From: Deltaproteobacteria bacterium
GTDB lineage: Bacteria; Desulfobacterota; Desulfobacteria; Desulfobacterales; Desulfatibacillaceae
Assembly (NCBI GenBank): GCA_019308705.1
Contig: JAFDHW010000016.1
Span: 1 to 14,052, forward strand
Direction of reading: 5' to 3'
Length of the DNA stretch: 14,052 nt
Shown here one piece after another: positions 6,763 to 14,052 of the stretch (position 1 is its first letter; the number at the start of each line of letters is the position of its first letter). A model generated the notes under the pieces. That model saw nothing but the letters and a program-made list of their open reading frames with translations. It was not told the DNA's origin and did not search any database. The position numbers and the translations under genes were made by a program.

Positions 6763-7449
6763 ATGCACGTTGCCGACACCGAGGTGCTGGGCTTGATCGC
6801 CAACGCCGGGCTCATGGTCCGGCTGGTGCTCATGGTGCTCCTTGTTTTCTCCATGGCCTGCTGGGCCATCATCATCACCAAGACCATCCAGTTCCGCCGG
6901 GCCCGGCGGGAAGACGAGGCCTTTGTGGAGTATTTCTGGAAGACCGCGGACCTTTCCAAGGCCTTCGCCAAGGCCAAGAAGTTGCCCAACAGCCCGGTGG
7001 GAAGGACGTTCAGGGCCGCCTACCTGGAACTTTCCCGCATCCGGCAGAAAACGGATGAGGGCGCCTCGTTCGGCTCGCCCCAGTCCGCGGTGGAGCGCTG
7101 CCTGCGCCGGTCCGGGGACAACGAGGTGGACCACATGAGCCAGTGGCTGTCCTTTTTGGCCACCACCGGAAACACCACCCCGTTCATCGGCCTGTTCGGC
7201 ACCGTTTGGGGCATCATGAACGCCTTCCACGGCATAGGCTTGAGGGGCTCGGCCAACCTGGCCGTGGTGGCCCCGGGCATCTCCGAGGCCCTGGTGGCCA
7301 CGGCGGCGGGCCTGGCCGCGGCCATCCCGGCGGTCATCGCCTACAACCATTTCATGACCCGGCTAAAGTCCCTGGATTCGCAGCTGAAGGGCTTTTCCTT
7401 GGAGTTCATGAGCATCGTGGAGCGGGAAATCCTCCCTTTCGCCAGGTGA
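6763..7449 (+). CDS. tolQ: TolQ, proton-channel subunit of the Tol-Pal motor
   Basis: Inner-membrane protein of the MotA/TolQ/ExbB family; with TolR it uses the proton gradient to energise TolA, which keeps the outer membrane drawn in at the division site. The 228-residue product has a first membrane helix at about 16-38, a cytoplasmic loop, and two more helices at about 128-150 and 166-195. The diagnostic segment TTPFIGLFGTVWGIMNAF (138-155) and the run APGISEALVATAAGLAAAIP (170-189), with the channel threonine T180, identify TolQ rather than a flagellar motor subunit. GAGGA lies four bases before the ATG. tolR follows after 4 bp. TolQ versus ExbB is decided mainly by the tolR-tolA-tolB-pal context. 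Confidence 0.93.
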   Translation: MHVADTEVLGLIANAGLMVRLVLMVLLVFSMACWAIIITKTIQFRRARREDEAFVEYFWKTADLSKAFAKAKKLPNSPVGRTFRAAYLELSRIRQKTDEGASFGSPQSAVERCLRRSGDNEVDHMSQWLSFLATTGNTTPFIGLFGTVWGIMNAFHGIGLRGSANLAVVAPGISEALVATAAGLAAAIPAVIAYNHFMTRLKSLDSQLKGFSLEFMSIVEREILPFAR

Positions 7450-7453
7450 CTCC

Positions 7454-7894
7454 ATGTCCATAAACAGCAACCGCGACAACAACCTCATGGCGGAGATCAA
7501 CGTGACGCCCCTGGTGGACGTCATGCTGGTTTTGCTCATCATCTTCATGGTCACCGCGCCCCTGATGATGCAGGGCGTGGATGTGAACCTGCCCCAGACC
7601 TCCTCGGACCCCATCCAGGCCGGAGACGACCACCTGGTGGTGAGCATCGACAAGCGGCAGAAGATCTTCTTGAACGACCGGCCCGTTGAACTTGCGGACC
7701 TGTTGGGCAAGCTGGCCGTCATCAACCGGGCCAACCCGGACCAGAAAGTGTATCTGAGGGCGGACAAGAACGTGGCCTACGGCCTGGTGGTTCGGGTCAT
7801 GGACGGCATCAAGGACGCGGGCTTCGAGCGCCTGGGGGTGGTCACCTCCCCCGAGGAGTGCGAAGAGGAACAGAAGGCTTCCGACGCATCATGA
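7454..7894 (+). CDS. tolR: TolR, ExbD/TolR-family motor subunit
   Basis: Single-pass inner-membrane protein that pairs with TolQ to conduct protons and moves TolA. The 146-residue product has a short cytoplasmic start, the family segment MAEINVTPLVDVMLVLLIIF (12-31) with the essential membrane aspartate D22, and one helix at about 20-38. A periplasmic ExbD-like domain follows to about residue 131, including KVYLRADKNVAYG (98-110). The tail is acidic and includes one cysteine, C136. AGGTGA at the tolQ stop serves as its ribosome binding site. Its stop overlaps the tolA start by 4 bp (ATGA), so tolR and tolA are probably translated together. Confidence 0.93.
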   Translation: MSINSNRDNNLMAEINVTPLVDVMLVLLIIFMVTAPLMMQGVDVNLPQTSSDPIQAGDDHLVVSIDKRQKIFLNDRPVELADLLGKLAVINRANPDQKVYLRADKNVAYGLVVRVMDGIKDAGFERLGVVTSPEECEEEQKASDAS

Positions 7895-8718
7895 CCCCCC
7901 CTTTTGCCCCCAAGCAGGAGGACCGCGTCTGGGCCTGGGGACTTTTCGCGTCCGTCCTTGGCCATCTCCTCGTGGGCCTGCTGATCCTGTTCTCCCCGGA
8001 ACTGAACCTCTACCGGATCCCCGAGGGCTCCGAGGTGGTGGCGGTGACCCTGGTGGGCGCCCCCGCGCTTCCGGAACCCGAAGAGGAACGGGCGGCCGCG
8101 GAGGAGCCCCCGGAGCCCGCGCCTGCGCCCGAACCCGCGTCCCCGCCGCTGGAACCCGAGCCGGAAGCGGCCCCGGTGGCGCGGCCCCGGGACGAGCGGC
8201 CCCCCGAGCCTTTGGGCGACCCGGACGAGGCCGAGGTGAAAAGGAGCCTGAAGAAAAAGACCTTCAACCGGGAGCAGGCCATGGAAACCGCGGTGGCTTC
8301 CGTGGAAAAGAAGGTGGAACAGGACCGGAGCACCGCCATCCAACGGGCCCTGGAGTCCGTGCGGCGGCAGATGGGTGAAGGGGGCCCCCGGGTGGGGCCG
8401 CCCGGGGCCGAGGACGCGGACGCCGAGGCGGACTACCTGGACGAGTACGCCCAGCAGCTCAAATGGCACGTGAACCGCAACTGGGCCTTCCCCGAGCGCC
8501 TGGCCGGGACGGAAAAGGAGCTTACGGCGGTCATCCAGGTCACCATCGAGCGAGACGGCCGCATCACGGACGTGTGGTTCGAAAGGCGGTCGGGAAACCC
8601 CTATTTTGACGACTCCGTGCAAAGGGCGGTGGCAAAATCCGACCCCGCCCCCAAGTTGCCGGACCAATATCCCCGGCCGCGGTTTACCGTGGGCCTGGTG
8701 TTCACCCCGCCCCGCTGA
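7891..8718 (+). CDS. tolA: TolA/TonB-like energy transducer (short TolA)
   Basis: Inner-membrane-anchored protein that spans the periplasm and passes TolQR energy to TolB and Pal. The 275-residue product has one membrane helix at about 14-34. That helix holds the S21-x3-H25 motif that TonB and TolA use to contact their motor. A Pro/Glu/Ala-rich stretch follows (about 59-108), then a charged helical stretch (about 112-165), then a TonB/TolA C-terminal domain (about 183-273) with NRNWAFPERL at 195-204 and VTIERDGRITDVWF at 217-230. It is much shorter than E. coli TolA (about 420 residues), and the proline-rich section recalls TonB. The ATG at 7891 overlaps the tolR stop (ATGA); a GTG at 7858 is possible but would put 11 unrelated residues first. 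Position between tolR and tolB supports TolA over TonB. Confidence 0.88.
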   Translation: MTPPFAPKQEDRVWAWGLFASVLGHLLVGLLILFSPELNLYRIPEGSEVVAVTLVGAPALPEPEEERAAAEEPPEPAPAPEPASPPLEPEPEAAPVARPRDERPPEPLGDPDEAEVKRSLKKKTFNREQAMETAVASVEKKVEQDRSTAIQRALESVRRQMGEGGPRVGPPGAEDADAEADYLDEYAQQLKWHVNRNWAFPERLAGTEKELTAVIQVTIERDGRITDVWFERRSGNPYFDDSVQRAVAKSDPAPKLPDQYPRPRFTVGLVFTPPR

Positions 8719-8759
8719 CCAGGGTGGCCCGCGTCCCGGCCGAGGTGTAAAGAGGCGTC

Positions 8760-10079
8760 ATGCGCAGAACGAAAATGCTCTTTCCGGTCCTGGCGGCCCT
8801 GTTGGCCGCGGCGGCGCTGTTTCCCCCGCCCGGGGCGGCCAAGACCTACATCACGATCCAGGATCCCTTTCTGCGCGCCATCCCCCTGGCCATCCCCGTG
8901 TTTTTGAGCGGGGAGGGCCGGGCGGCGGCCAAGGCCGCGTACCAGGCCACGGAGGAGATCACCGAGGCGCTCGACTTCACCCGGTTTTTCAACATCCTGC
9001 CCCAGAAGTCCTACATCGCGGACCTCTCCAAAGGGGTGGCCGCCAAGCATCTGAATTTCAAGGACTGGACCGCCATCGGCGCGGAGTTGCTGATCACGGG
9101 AAAGGCCACGGTGCAGGATGATGTGCTCGTGCTGGAGCTCAGGTTGTTCGACACCTACAGCCAGAAACTGTTGGTAGGCAAGCGCTACAAGGGAGGGCTT
9201 GGCGACCGCCGCAGGATGATCCTCCGCTTCGCCGCGAAGGTGGTGCGGGAACTCACCGGCTCCGCCGGGATTTTTGACACCCGTATCGCGTTTGTTTCCA
9301 CCGCCACCAACAACAAGGAAATCTACACCTGCGACTTTGACGGCAAGAACATCCAGCAGGTGACCAAAGACGAGTCCATCGCGCTGTTTCCCGCCTGGTC
9401 CCGCGACGGCTCCCATCTGGCCTATACCTCCTACAAGGGCGGCGCGCCCCACCTGTACATCTTGGACCTTTCCACCCGCCAGGGCAGGGTGGTGGCCCAA
9501 AAGGGCTTGAACATCACCCCGGCCTGGTCCCCCACGGAGTTCATCCTTGCCGCCTGCCTGTCCCGGGACGGGAACCCCGAGATTTACTCATTGACCGGGG
9601 ACGGAAAAATCATTAAAAGACTGACGAATAATTGGGGTATTGACGTATCCCCGGCCTGGTTCCCGGACGGCAAGCGGATGGCGTACGTGTCCAACCGGTC
9701 CGGCGGCCCCCAGATCTACCTCCTGGACACGGAAACCGGCGAGAGCAGGCGCCTGACCTACGAAGGGGACAACAACAACGCCCCGGCCGTGAGCCCCCGC
9801 GGGGACATGATCGCCTACCAGAGCAGGGAAAACGGCCTGTTCAACATCTGGGTCATGTCCGCGGACGGGGAAAACCCGGTGCGGCTCACCCAGCAGGAGG
9901 GCTCCAACGAGTCTCCGTGCTGGTCCCCGGACGGCACGCTTATTGCCTACTCCAGTACCCGGGAAGGCGAGTCGCGCATTTACGTCATGACTTCCCGGGG
10001 CACGAAGAAAAGGCGCCTGTTGCTCCAGGACGGAGAGCAGTCCGAGCCCGCCTGGTCCCCAAACCTGCCCGATTACTGA
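8760..10079 (+). CDS. tolB: TolB, periplasmic beta-propeller of Tol-Pal
   Basis: Periplasmic protein that binds Pal and is pulled off it by the TolQRA motor. The 439-residue product has a signal peptide ending near residue 27 (PGAA before KTY), an N-terminal domain (about 28-165) and a beta-propeller built from WD40-like PD40 repeats. The repeat cores are at 209-224 (FPAWSRDGSHLAYTSY), 253-266, 297-312 (SPAWFPDGKRMAYVSN), 341-355 and 385-400 (SPCWSPDGTLIAYSST), and a final EPAWSPN is at 429-435. FDTRIAFVS at 172-180 is the usual link between domains. GAGG lies four bases before the ATG. A local low-G+C patch at about 9590-9650 departs from the codon use of the rest of the gene. Confidence 0.96.
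   Translation: MRRTKMLFPVLAALLAAAALFPPPGAAKTYITIQDPFLRAIPLAIPVFLSGEGRAAAKAAYQATEEITEALDFTRFFNILPQKSYIADLSKGVAAKHLNFKDWTAIGAELLITGKATVQDDVLVLELRLFDTYSQKLLVGKRYKGGLGDRRRMILRFAAKVVRELTGSAGIFDTRIAFVSTATNNKEIYTCDFDGKNIQQVTKDESIALFPAWSRDGSHLAYTSYKGGAPHLYILDLSTRQGRVVAQKGLNITPAWSPTEFILAACLSRDGNPEIYSLTGDGKIIKRLTNNWGIDVSPAWFPDGKRMAYVSNRSGGPQIYLLDTETGESRRLTYEGDNNNAPAVSPRGDMIAYQSRENGLFNIWVMSADGENPVRLTQQEGSNESPCWSPDGTLIAYSSTREGESRIYVMTSRGTKKRRLLLQDGEQSEPAWSPNLPDY
9591..9619 (+). promoter_or_regulatory. Promoter-like sequence inside tolB
   Basis: TTGACC (five of six) and TAAAAG (four of six) are exactly 17 bases apart, inside an A+T-rich island of an otherwise G+C-rich gene. It would fire toward pal and cpoB. 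The evidence is motif plus composition only. Confidence 0.22.
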
Positions 10080-10158
10080 TTTTGCTGGGTTTTTTTGAAA
10101 CCACGGTGCAAACTCGCCTTTTTTTCGGGCCTTTGGTAAGATGAACAAGTTTAGGAGC

Positions 10159-10164
10159 TATTAT
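10159..10164 (+). promoter_or_regulatory. Possible -10 element upstream of pal
   Basis: TATTAT (five of six to TATAAT) lies 47 bases before the pal ATG, in a 132-bp A+T-rich gap between tolB and pal, but the matching -35 (GTAAGA at 17 bases) is poor. pal also has a strong Shine-Dalgarno, GGAGGAGG, just upstream of its ATG. Separate transcription of pal is known in E. coli; here it is only suggested. Confidence 0.22.
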
Positions 10165-10211
10165 CCGTCCCGGAAAGAAACCAGACGGGGTGTTTTGAAA
10201 GGAGGAGGAAG

Positions 10212-10820
10212 ATGCAAAAGTGGAGGATAACGGGGCTTGTGGTGGTGGCCCTTGCCTTGTTGCTGGCGACGGCGTCCTGCGGGCCCAGGCAGAAGGGGGG
10301 ACTGCAGGAGGAACTGTGCGGAGCGCCCACGGGCGAAGAAGCGGCCCTGGCCCTGGCCCGGCAGGAAGAGGAAGCCGCCGCGGAAGCCGAGCGTCTGGCC
10401 GCCCAGCGCGCCCTGGAAGCCGAGCGTCTGGCCGCGGCGGCACGGGAGCGCGAGCTTCTGCAGGCCAGGTTCCGCGAGGCCAAGGTGGCCTTCACTTCCA
10501 CCAGCATCTACTTCGACTTTGACAGTTCGCGCCTAACCCCGGAGGCCCAGCAGATCCTGCGGGAAAAGGCCGAGTTCTTGAAGAACTACCCCGAGACCGA
10601 GATCATCATCGAGGGCCACTGCGACGAGCGCGGCTCCAACGAGTACAACATGGCCCTGGGAGAGCGGCGCGCCCAGAGCGCCAAGAACTTCCTCGTGGAC
10701 CTGGGGGTGGACAGGAACCGCATCACCACCATCAGCTACGGCGAGGAGCGTCCCCTGGCCAAGGGCCACAACGAGGAGGCCTGGTCGCTGAACCGGCGCT
10801 GTGAATTCGTGGTCCAGTAA
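10212..10820 (+). CDS. pal: Pal, peptidoglycan-associated lipoprotein
   Basis: Outer-membrane lipoprotein that grips peptidoglycan and is concentrated at the septum by Tol. The 202-residue product has a lipoprotein signal ending ATASC, with lipidated Cys23. A charged Ala/Glu-rich helix follows (about 42-92) that contains an 11-residue repeat, then an OmpA-like domain (about 97-202). That domain has GHCDERGSNEYNMALGERRA at 135-154, where D138 and an arginine of ERRA contact the diaminopimelate of the wall, and NRRCEF near the end. The Thr at -3 of the lipobox is unusual. The Ala/Glu helix makes Pal longer than the E. coli protein (173-residue precursor). It has two extra cysteines in the OmpA domain, C137 and C197. 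GGAGGAGG lies upstream of the ATG. Confidence 0.94.
   Translation: MQKWRITGLVVVALALLLATASCGPRQKGGLQEELCGAPTGEEAALALARQEEEAAAEAERLAAQRALEAERLAAAARERELLQARFREAKVAFTSTSIYFDFDSSRLTPEAQQILREKAEFLKNYPETEIIIEGHCDERGSNEYNMALGERRAQSAKNFLVDLGVDRNRITTISYGEERPLAKGHNEEAWSLNRRCEFVVQ
10382..10447 (+). repeat. 33-bp tandem duplication in pal encoding an 11-residue helical repeat
   Basis: Two adjacent 33-bp units (10382-10414 and 10415-10447) share an identical first 21 bases and then diverge. Each encodes EAERLAA in the Ala/Glu-rich helix of Pal (residues 59-65 and 70-76). An 11-residue period suits a right-handed or straight coiled coil (hendecad). Nucleotide identity over the first 21 bases points to a recent slippage-type duplication. 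Confidence 0.7.
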
Positions 10821-10841
10821 TCCCGGCGCAGGCCATCGGAA

Positions 10842-10873
10842 ACCCGCGGCGGGAGGGCACCCCCGCCGCGGGT
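10842..10873 (+). terminator. Strong GC hairpin between pal and cpoB (terminator or attenuator)
   Basis: ACCCGCGGCGGG (10842-10853) and CCCGCCGCGGGT (10862-10873) form a perfect 12-bp stem with an 8-base loop, 21 bases after the pal stop. The following sequence is T-rich but interrupted (CCGTTTCTTC), and a second small palindrome, CGGCGCCG, then leads into TTTTT. It may end or reduce transcription after pal, or protect the 3' end of the tol-pal mRNA. No other structure in the window is as strong. Confidence 0.5.
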
Positions 10874-10920
10874 CCGTTTCTTCGGCGCCGTTTTTCAACG
10901 ACCCCTTCCCCCGGTGAGTC

Positions 10921-11799
10921 ATGAATCGTTATATCTTCAAGGCGAACGGAGCATGGTTCCTTCTGGTTGCCGCCCTGGCGCTGTTGTCCGGCTGCGCGGC
11001 GCGGCAGGACATGGTCACCGTGTACAAGGACCTGCAGGTCTTAAAGGGCAAGCACGACAACCTCCGGGGCCGCGTGGTGCAGGCGGAGGTCCAGGTGGCG
11101 GACATGGACACCCGCTTCCAGGAGTTTAAGGACACCTACGCCGAGGACGCCCGGGAGCTCAGGGAGCAGGCCGCCCGCACCCGGGTGCTGGCCCAGGAGG
11201 TGCGCGGGGAGCTGGCCAAGCTCCAGGGCGCCATCGACGAACTTTCCTACCGCGTGTCCCACGGCGCCGGGACCCCGGTGGTGGAAAGCGAAGCCCCGGA
11301 GCTGGAGGACCGCCTGGCGGACCTTTCCCGCCGCATCGCCGCCGTGGAGAAGTACCTGGGGCTGAAACCGCCGCCGGCCTCGGCGGTTGCGGGGGGTGCC
11401 ACGGCTGCGGACGTTCCGGAACCAGGCAGCGAGTCGGACCTGTACCAGAAGGCCAAGACCACCCTGGACAACGGCGAGACGGCCCGCGCCCGCAAGCTTT
11501 TCTTGGAGTTTCTGAAAAAGTTCCCCGCCTCCCGCAACGCGGACAACGCCCGGTTCTGGATAGGGGAAACCTACTACCAGGAAAAGTGGTATGAAAAATC
11601 CATACTGGAGTATCAGAAGGTCATAGAAGACTTCCCCAAGGGCAACAAGGTTCCCGCGGCACTGCTGAAGCAGGGCATGGCCTTTGCTCAACTGGAGGAC
11701 CCGGGCAACGCCAAGCTCATGTGGGAGGAACTGGTCCGCCGGTTCCCGGGCAGCACCGAGGCCGGCATCGCCCGCAAGAAGCTCGATGCCCTAGAGTAG
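10921..11799 (+). CDS. cpoB: CpoB/YbgF, Tol-Pal-associated TPR protein (lipoprotein form)
   Basis: Periplasmic partner of TolA that coordinates outer-membrane constriction with septal peptidoglycan synthesis in E. coli. The 292-residue product has a signal ending LLSGC with lipidated Cys25, a coiled-coil region (about 31-113) that trimerises the E. coli protein, a second short helix (about 125-147), a Pro/Ala linker, and a C-terminal TPR domain (about 173-291). That domain has the YbgF landmarks ARFWIGETYYQEKWYEKSI (210-228) and FPKGNKVPAALLKQGMAF (238-255). E. coli CpoB is soluble, so membrane anchoring is a difference. The ATG follows the hairpin after pal, and the ribosome binding site (GGTGAG) is moderate. 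A BamD-like role is unlikely given position and the coiled coil. Confidence 0.92.
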   Translation: MNRYIFKANGAWFLLVAALALLSGCAARQDMVTVYKDLQVLKGKHDNLRGRVVQAEVQVADMDTRFQEFKDTYAEDARELREQAARTRVLAQEVRGELAKLQGAIDELSYRVSHGAGTPVVESEAPELEDRLADLSRRIAAVEKYLGLKPPPASAVAGGATAADVPEPGSESDLYQKAKTTLDNGETARARKLFLEFLKKFPASRNADNARFWIGETYYQEKWYEKSILEYQKVIEDFPKGNKVPAALLKQGMAFAQLEDPGNAKLMWEELVRRFPGSTEAGIARKKLDALE

Positions 11800-11831
11800 A
11801 TAGAAAGGACCCGTTTCAACGTCATGTTGCT

Positions 11832-11888
11832 GCGGCGGGCTGCAAAAGCGGCCTCTCCGCGCCGGGGACGAACCCGCCGCCTTCTTTT
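11832..11888 (+). terminator. Possible terminator after cpoB
   Basis: GCGGCGGG (11832-11839) can pair with CCCGCCGC (11873-11880) around a loop that itself contains a small hairpin, and is followed by CTTCTTTT. The loop is long (33 bases) and the T tract is broken, so confidence is modest. Its position at the end of the tol-pal-cpoB block and just before a ruvC promoter candidate supports it. Confidence 0.35.
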
Positions 11889-11900
11889 CGCAAAAAAGGG

Positions 11901-11928
11901 TTTACCTCTGCCTCCCTTCCAGTAAAAT
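11901..11928 (+). promoter_or_regulatory. Candidate sigma-70 promoter for ruvCAB
   Basis: TTTACC (four of six) is followed after 16 bases by TAAAAT (five of six). Transcription would begin about 45 bases before the ruvC ATG. I saw no clear LexA-type operator (neither CTG-N10-CAG nor a GAAC/GTTC dyad) around it, so SOS control is not evident from the sequence. Confidence 0.42.
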
Positions 11929-11982
11929 GGCACCGCTCGTCTATTTTCGGCGTCATCTTCTCCCTCGAGCCAGGAATTTTCC

Positions 11983-12495
11983 ATGAAGGTCATGGGCATC
12001 GACCCCGGGCTTGCGGACACGGGGGTGGCCGTGGTGGAGGGCGCGCCCGGAAGGGTGGTTTCCTTTTCCTACGGCACCATCCGAACCCGTCCGCCCCTGC
12101 CCGACGCCGACCGCCTGCTTGTCATCCACCAGCGGCTCACCGAAATCCTCACGTCCGAGGCCCCGTCCCTTCTGGTGGTGGAAGAGGCTTATTCCCTGCC
12201 CCGCTTCCCCAAGAGCGGGCTCACCCTGGGAAAGGTTTTGGGCGTGGTGCTCCTTTCCTGCACCAAGGCCCGCGTGCCGGTGGCGGAGGTGGCCGTGCGG
12301 GAGGCCAAGCAGGTGCTCACCGGAAACGGCGCGGCCTCCAAGAAGCAACTGGAGCGCGCGGTGCGGAGCCACCTGAACCTGGACGCGCCCATCACCCCGT
12401 CCCACGCCTCGGATGCCGCGGCCCTGGCGCTGCTCGGGCTTTTCCGCTACTGCGGGCGGACCGGGGAGCCGGTCTGCCCCCGGAGGCGCGCATGA
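11983..12495 (+). CDS. ruvC: RuvC, Holliday junction resolvase
   Basis: Dimeric endonuclease that cuts four-way DNA junctions made during recombination repair, acting with the RuvAB motor. The 170-residue product has the RNase H-like fold markers GIDPGLADTG (5-14) with catalytic D7, VVEEAY (65-70) with E67, and HASDA (141-145) with H141 and D144. The set D-E-H-D resembles the Thermus enzyme; E. coli uses D-E-D-D. The basic tail (CPRRRA) follows the conserved domain. AGGA lies seven bases before the ATG. The stop overlaps the ruvA start by 4 bp (ATGA). It heads a ruvC-ruvA-ruvB unit. Confidence 0.95.
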   Translation: MKVMGIDPGLADTGVAVVEGAPGRVVSFSYGTIRTRPPLPDADRLLVIHQRLTEILTSEAPSLLVVEEAYSLPRFPKSGLTLGKVLGVVLLSCTKARVPVAEVAVREAKQVLTGNGAASKKQLERAVRSHLNLDAPITPSHASDAAALALLGLFRYCGRTGEPVCPRRRA

Positions 12496-13106
12496 TCGGG
12501 TATCTGCAGGGGACCCTTCTTAAGAGGGACAAGGGGCGCGTGCTGGTCCTGGCCGGCCAGGTGGGCTACGAGGTGCTCCTGCCCGGCGTGGTGGACGCGA
12601 CCTTCGACACCCGGGAAATCGGGGAGGAGGTCTCCCTGTACATTTACTTCCACGCCACGGAAAAGAACCCCAAGCCGGTGCTCATCGGGTTCAACGAGGA
12701 GAGCCAGAAGGAGTTCTTCGAGCGCTTCATCTCCGTGGAGGCCATCGGCCCGGTGAAGGCGGCCCTGGCCCTGAACCAGCCCGTGGGCAAAATCGCCGCG
12801 GCCATCGAACAGCGGGACGCGGCGTTTTTGCGGAAGCTCCCGGGCATCGGCGCGCGCACCGCGGACCGGGTGGTGGCCTCCTTGTGCGGCAAGGTGGCCG
12901 CCTGGGCGTACGAAACCGAACAGGCCGCCCCGGCGGCCGCCGGGGAGAGCCCGGGGTTCGCCAGGCAGGTGGAGGAGGTGCTGGTGAAGCAGCTGGGCCA
13001 CAAGCCCGCCGAGGCCAGGGAGATGATCGCCCGGGCGCTCAAGGCCGACCCCTCCATCAGCACGCCCGAACAGCTCTTTGACGAGGTCTACCGGCACCAG
13101 GCGTGA
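12492..13106 (+). CDS. ruvA: RuvA, Holliday junction-binding subunit
   Basis: Tetramer that holds the open square junction and loads RuvB rings for branch migration. The 204-residue product is of standard length. It has the N-terminal OB domain (1-66, starting [10 protein letters not shown]), two helix-hairpin-helix motifs ([16 protein letters not shown] at 79-94 and [19 protein letters not shown] at 113-131), a flexible linker (about 142-153) and the small RuvB-contacting domain III (about 155-203). In the acidic-pin loop the sequence is E57-K58, where E. coli has Glu-Asp. The ATG is chosen over a much longer upstream frame because GGAGG lies five bases before it and it overlaps the ruvC stop. 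ruvB follows after 10 bp. Confidence 0.95.
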   Translation: MIGYLQGTLLKRDKGRVLVLAGQVGYEVLLPGVVDATFDTREIGEEVSLYIYFHATEKNPKPVLIGFNEESQKEFFERFISVEAIGPVKAALALNQPVGKIAAAIEQRDAAFLRKLPGIGARTADRVVASLCGKVAAWAYETEQAAPAAAGESPGFARQVEEVLVKQLGHKPAEAREMIARALKADPSISTPEQLFDEVYRHQA

Positions 13107-13116
13107 AGGACGCGGC

Positions 13117-14052
<936 letters not shown>

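Noticed and set aside
7777-8667. A 296-codon minus-strand frame opposite tolR and tolA
   Set aside because: Shadow of tolA, whose membrane helix and C-terminal domain are clear; the antisense product is Gly/Arg/His-rich with no motif.
11800-11982. LexA operator ahead of ruvC
   Set aside because: No CTG-N10-CAG site or GAAC/GTTC dyad was found near the promoter candidate.
11721-12491. N-terminal extension of the ruvA frame to a 461-residue protein
   Set aside because: The extension reads out of frame through the cpoB tail and ruvC. The ATG at 12492 with GGAGG upstream gives a standard 204-residue RuvA.

Overview
This window is a compact, G+C-rich stretch (I estimate low-to-mid 60s % by eye) of core bacterial chromosome with 15 recognisable protein genes. 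It suggests a Gram-negative diderm, because a complete Tol-Pal outer-membrane system is present. Several details point to the former Deltaproteobacteria (Desulfobacterota-like): a short DksA of 120 residues, a HisRS with a cysteine-rich insertion, an AspRS of non-discriminating type, a lipoprotein form of CpoB and an unusual RuvB beta-hairpin. That placement is inference. I do not name a genus.

Left half, all on the minus strand, in order of transcription: hisS (6383-5112), aspS (5119-3335, overlapping hisS by 8 bp), moaA (3256-2225), a dksA-like gene (2075-1713), a PHP-domain phosphoesterase of the YciV/RNase AM family (1723-854, TTG start inside the dksA tail) and rnc (882-121, overlapping the PHP gene by 29 bp). 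The hisS-aspS pair serves tRNA charging. The dksA-yciV-rnc trio looks translationally coupled and joins a regulator of rRNA transcription to two RNases linked in other bacteria to rRNA maturation. A ribosome-binding-site-like motif at bases 1-7 hints at one more minus-strand gene just outside the window.

A 379-bp divergent region (6384-6762) separates the two halves. It holds a good promoter for the tol genes and a weak candidate for hisS.

Right half, all on the plus strand: tolQ, tolR, tolA, tolB, pal, cpoB, then ruvC, ruvA and ruvB (ruvB is cut by the window end). TolQRA form the proton-driven inner-membrane motor. TolB and Pal link it to peptidoglycan and the outer membrane, and CpoB coordinates it with septal wall synthesis. 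RuvC, RuvA and RuvB resolve Holliday junctions. A strong GC hairpin lies between pal and cpoB, and ruvC has its own promoter-like sequence.

I saw no mobile element, CRISPR array, tRNA or rRNA gene, phage gene or new defence-like system. The interest lies in gene arrangement and in departures from the E. coli model: a permuted aspS/tol-pal/ruv neighbourhood, the overlapping dksA-yciV-rnc trio, lineage-specific active-site or interface residues in AspRS, HisRS, RuvC, RuvA and RuvB, and a short TonB-like TolA.
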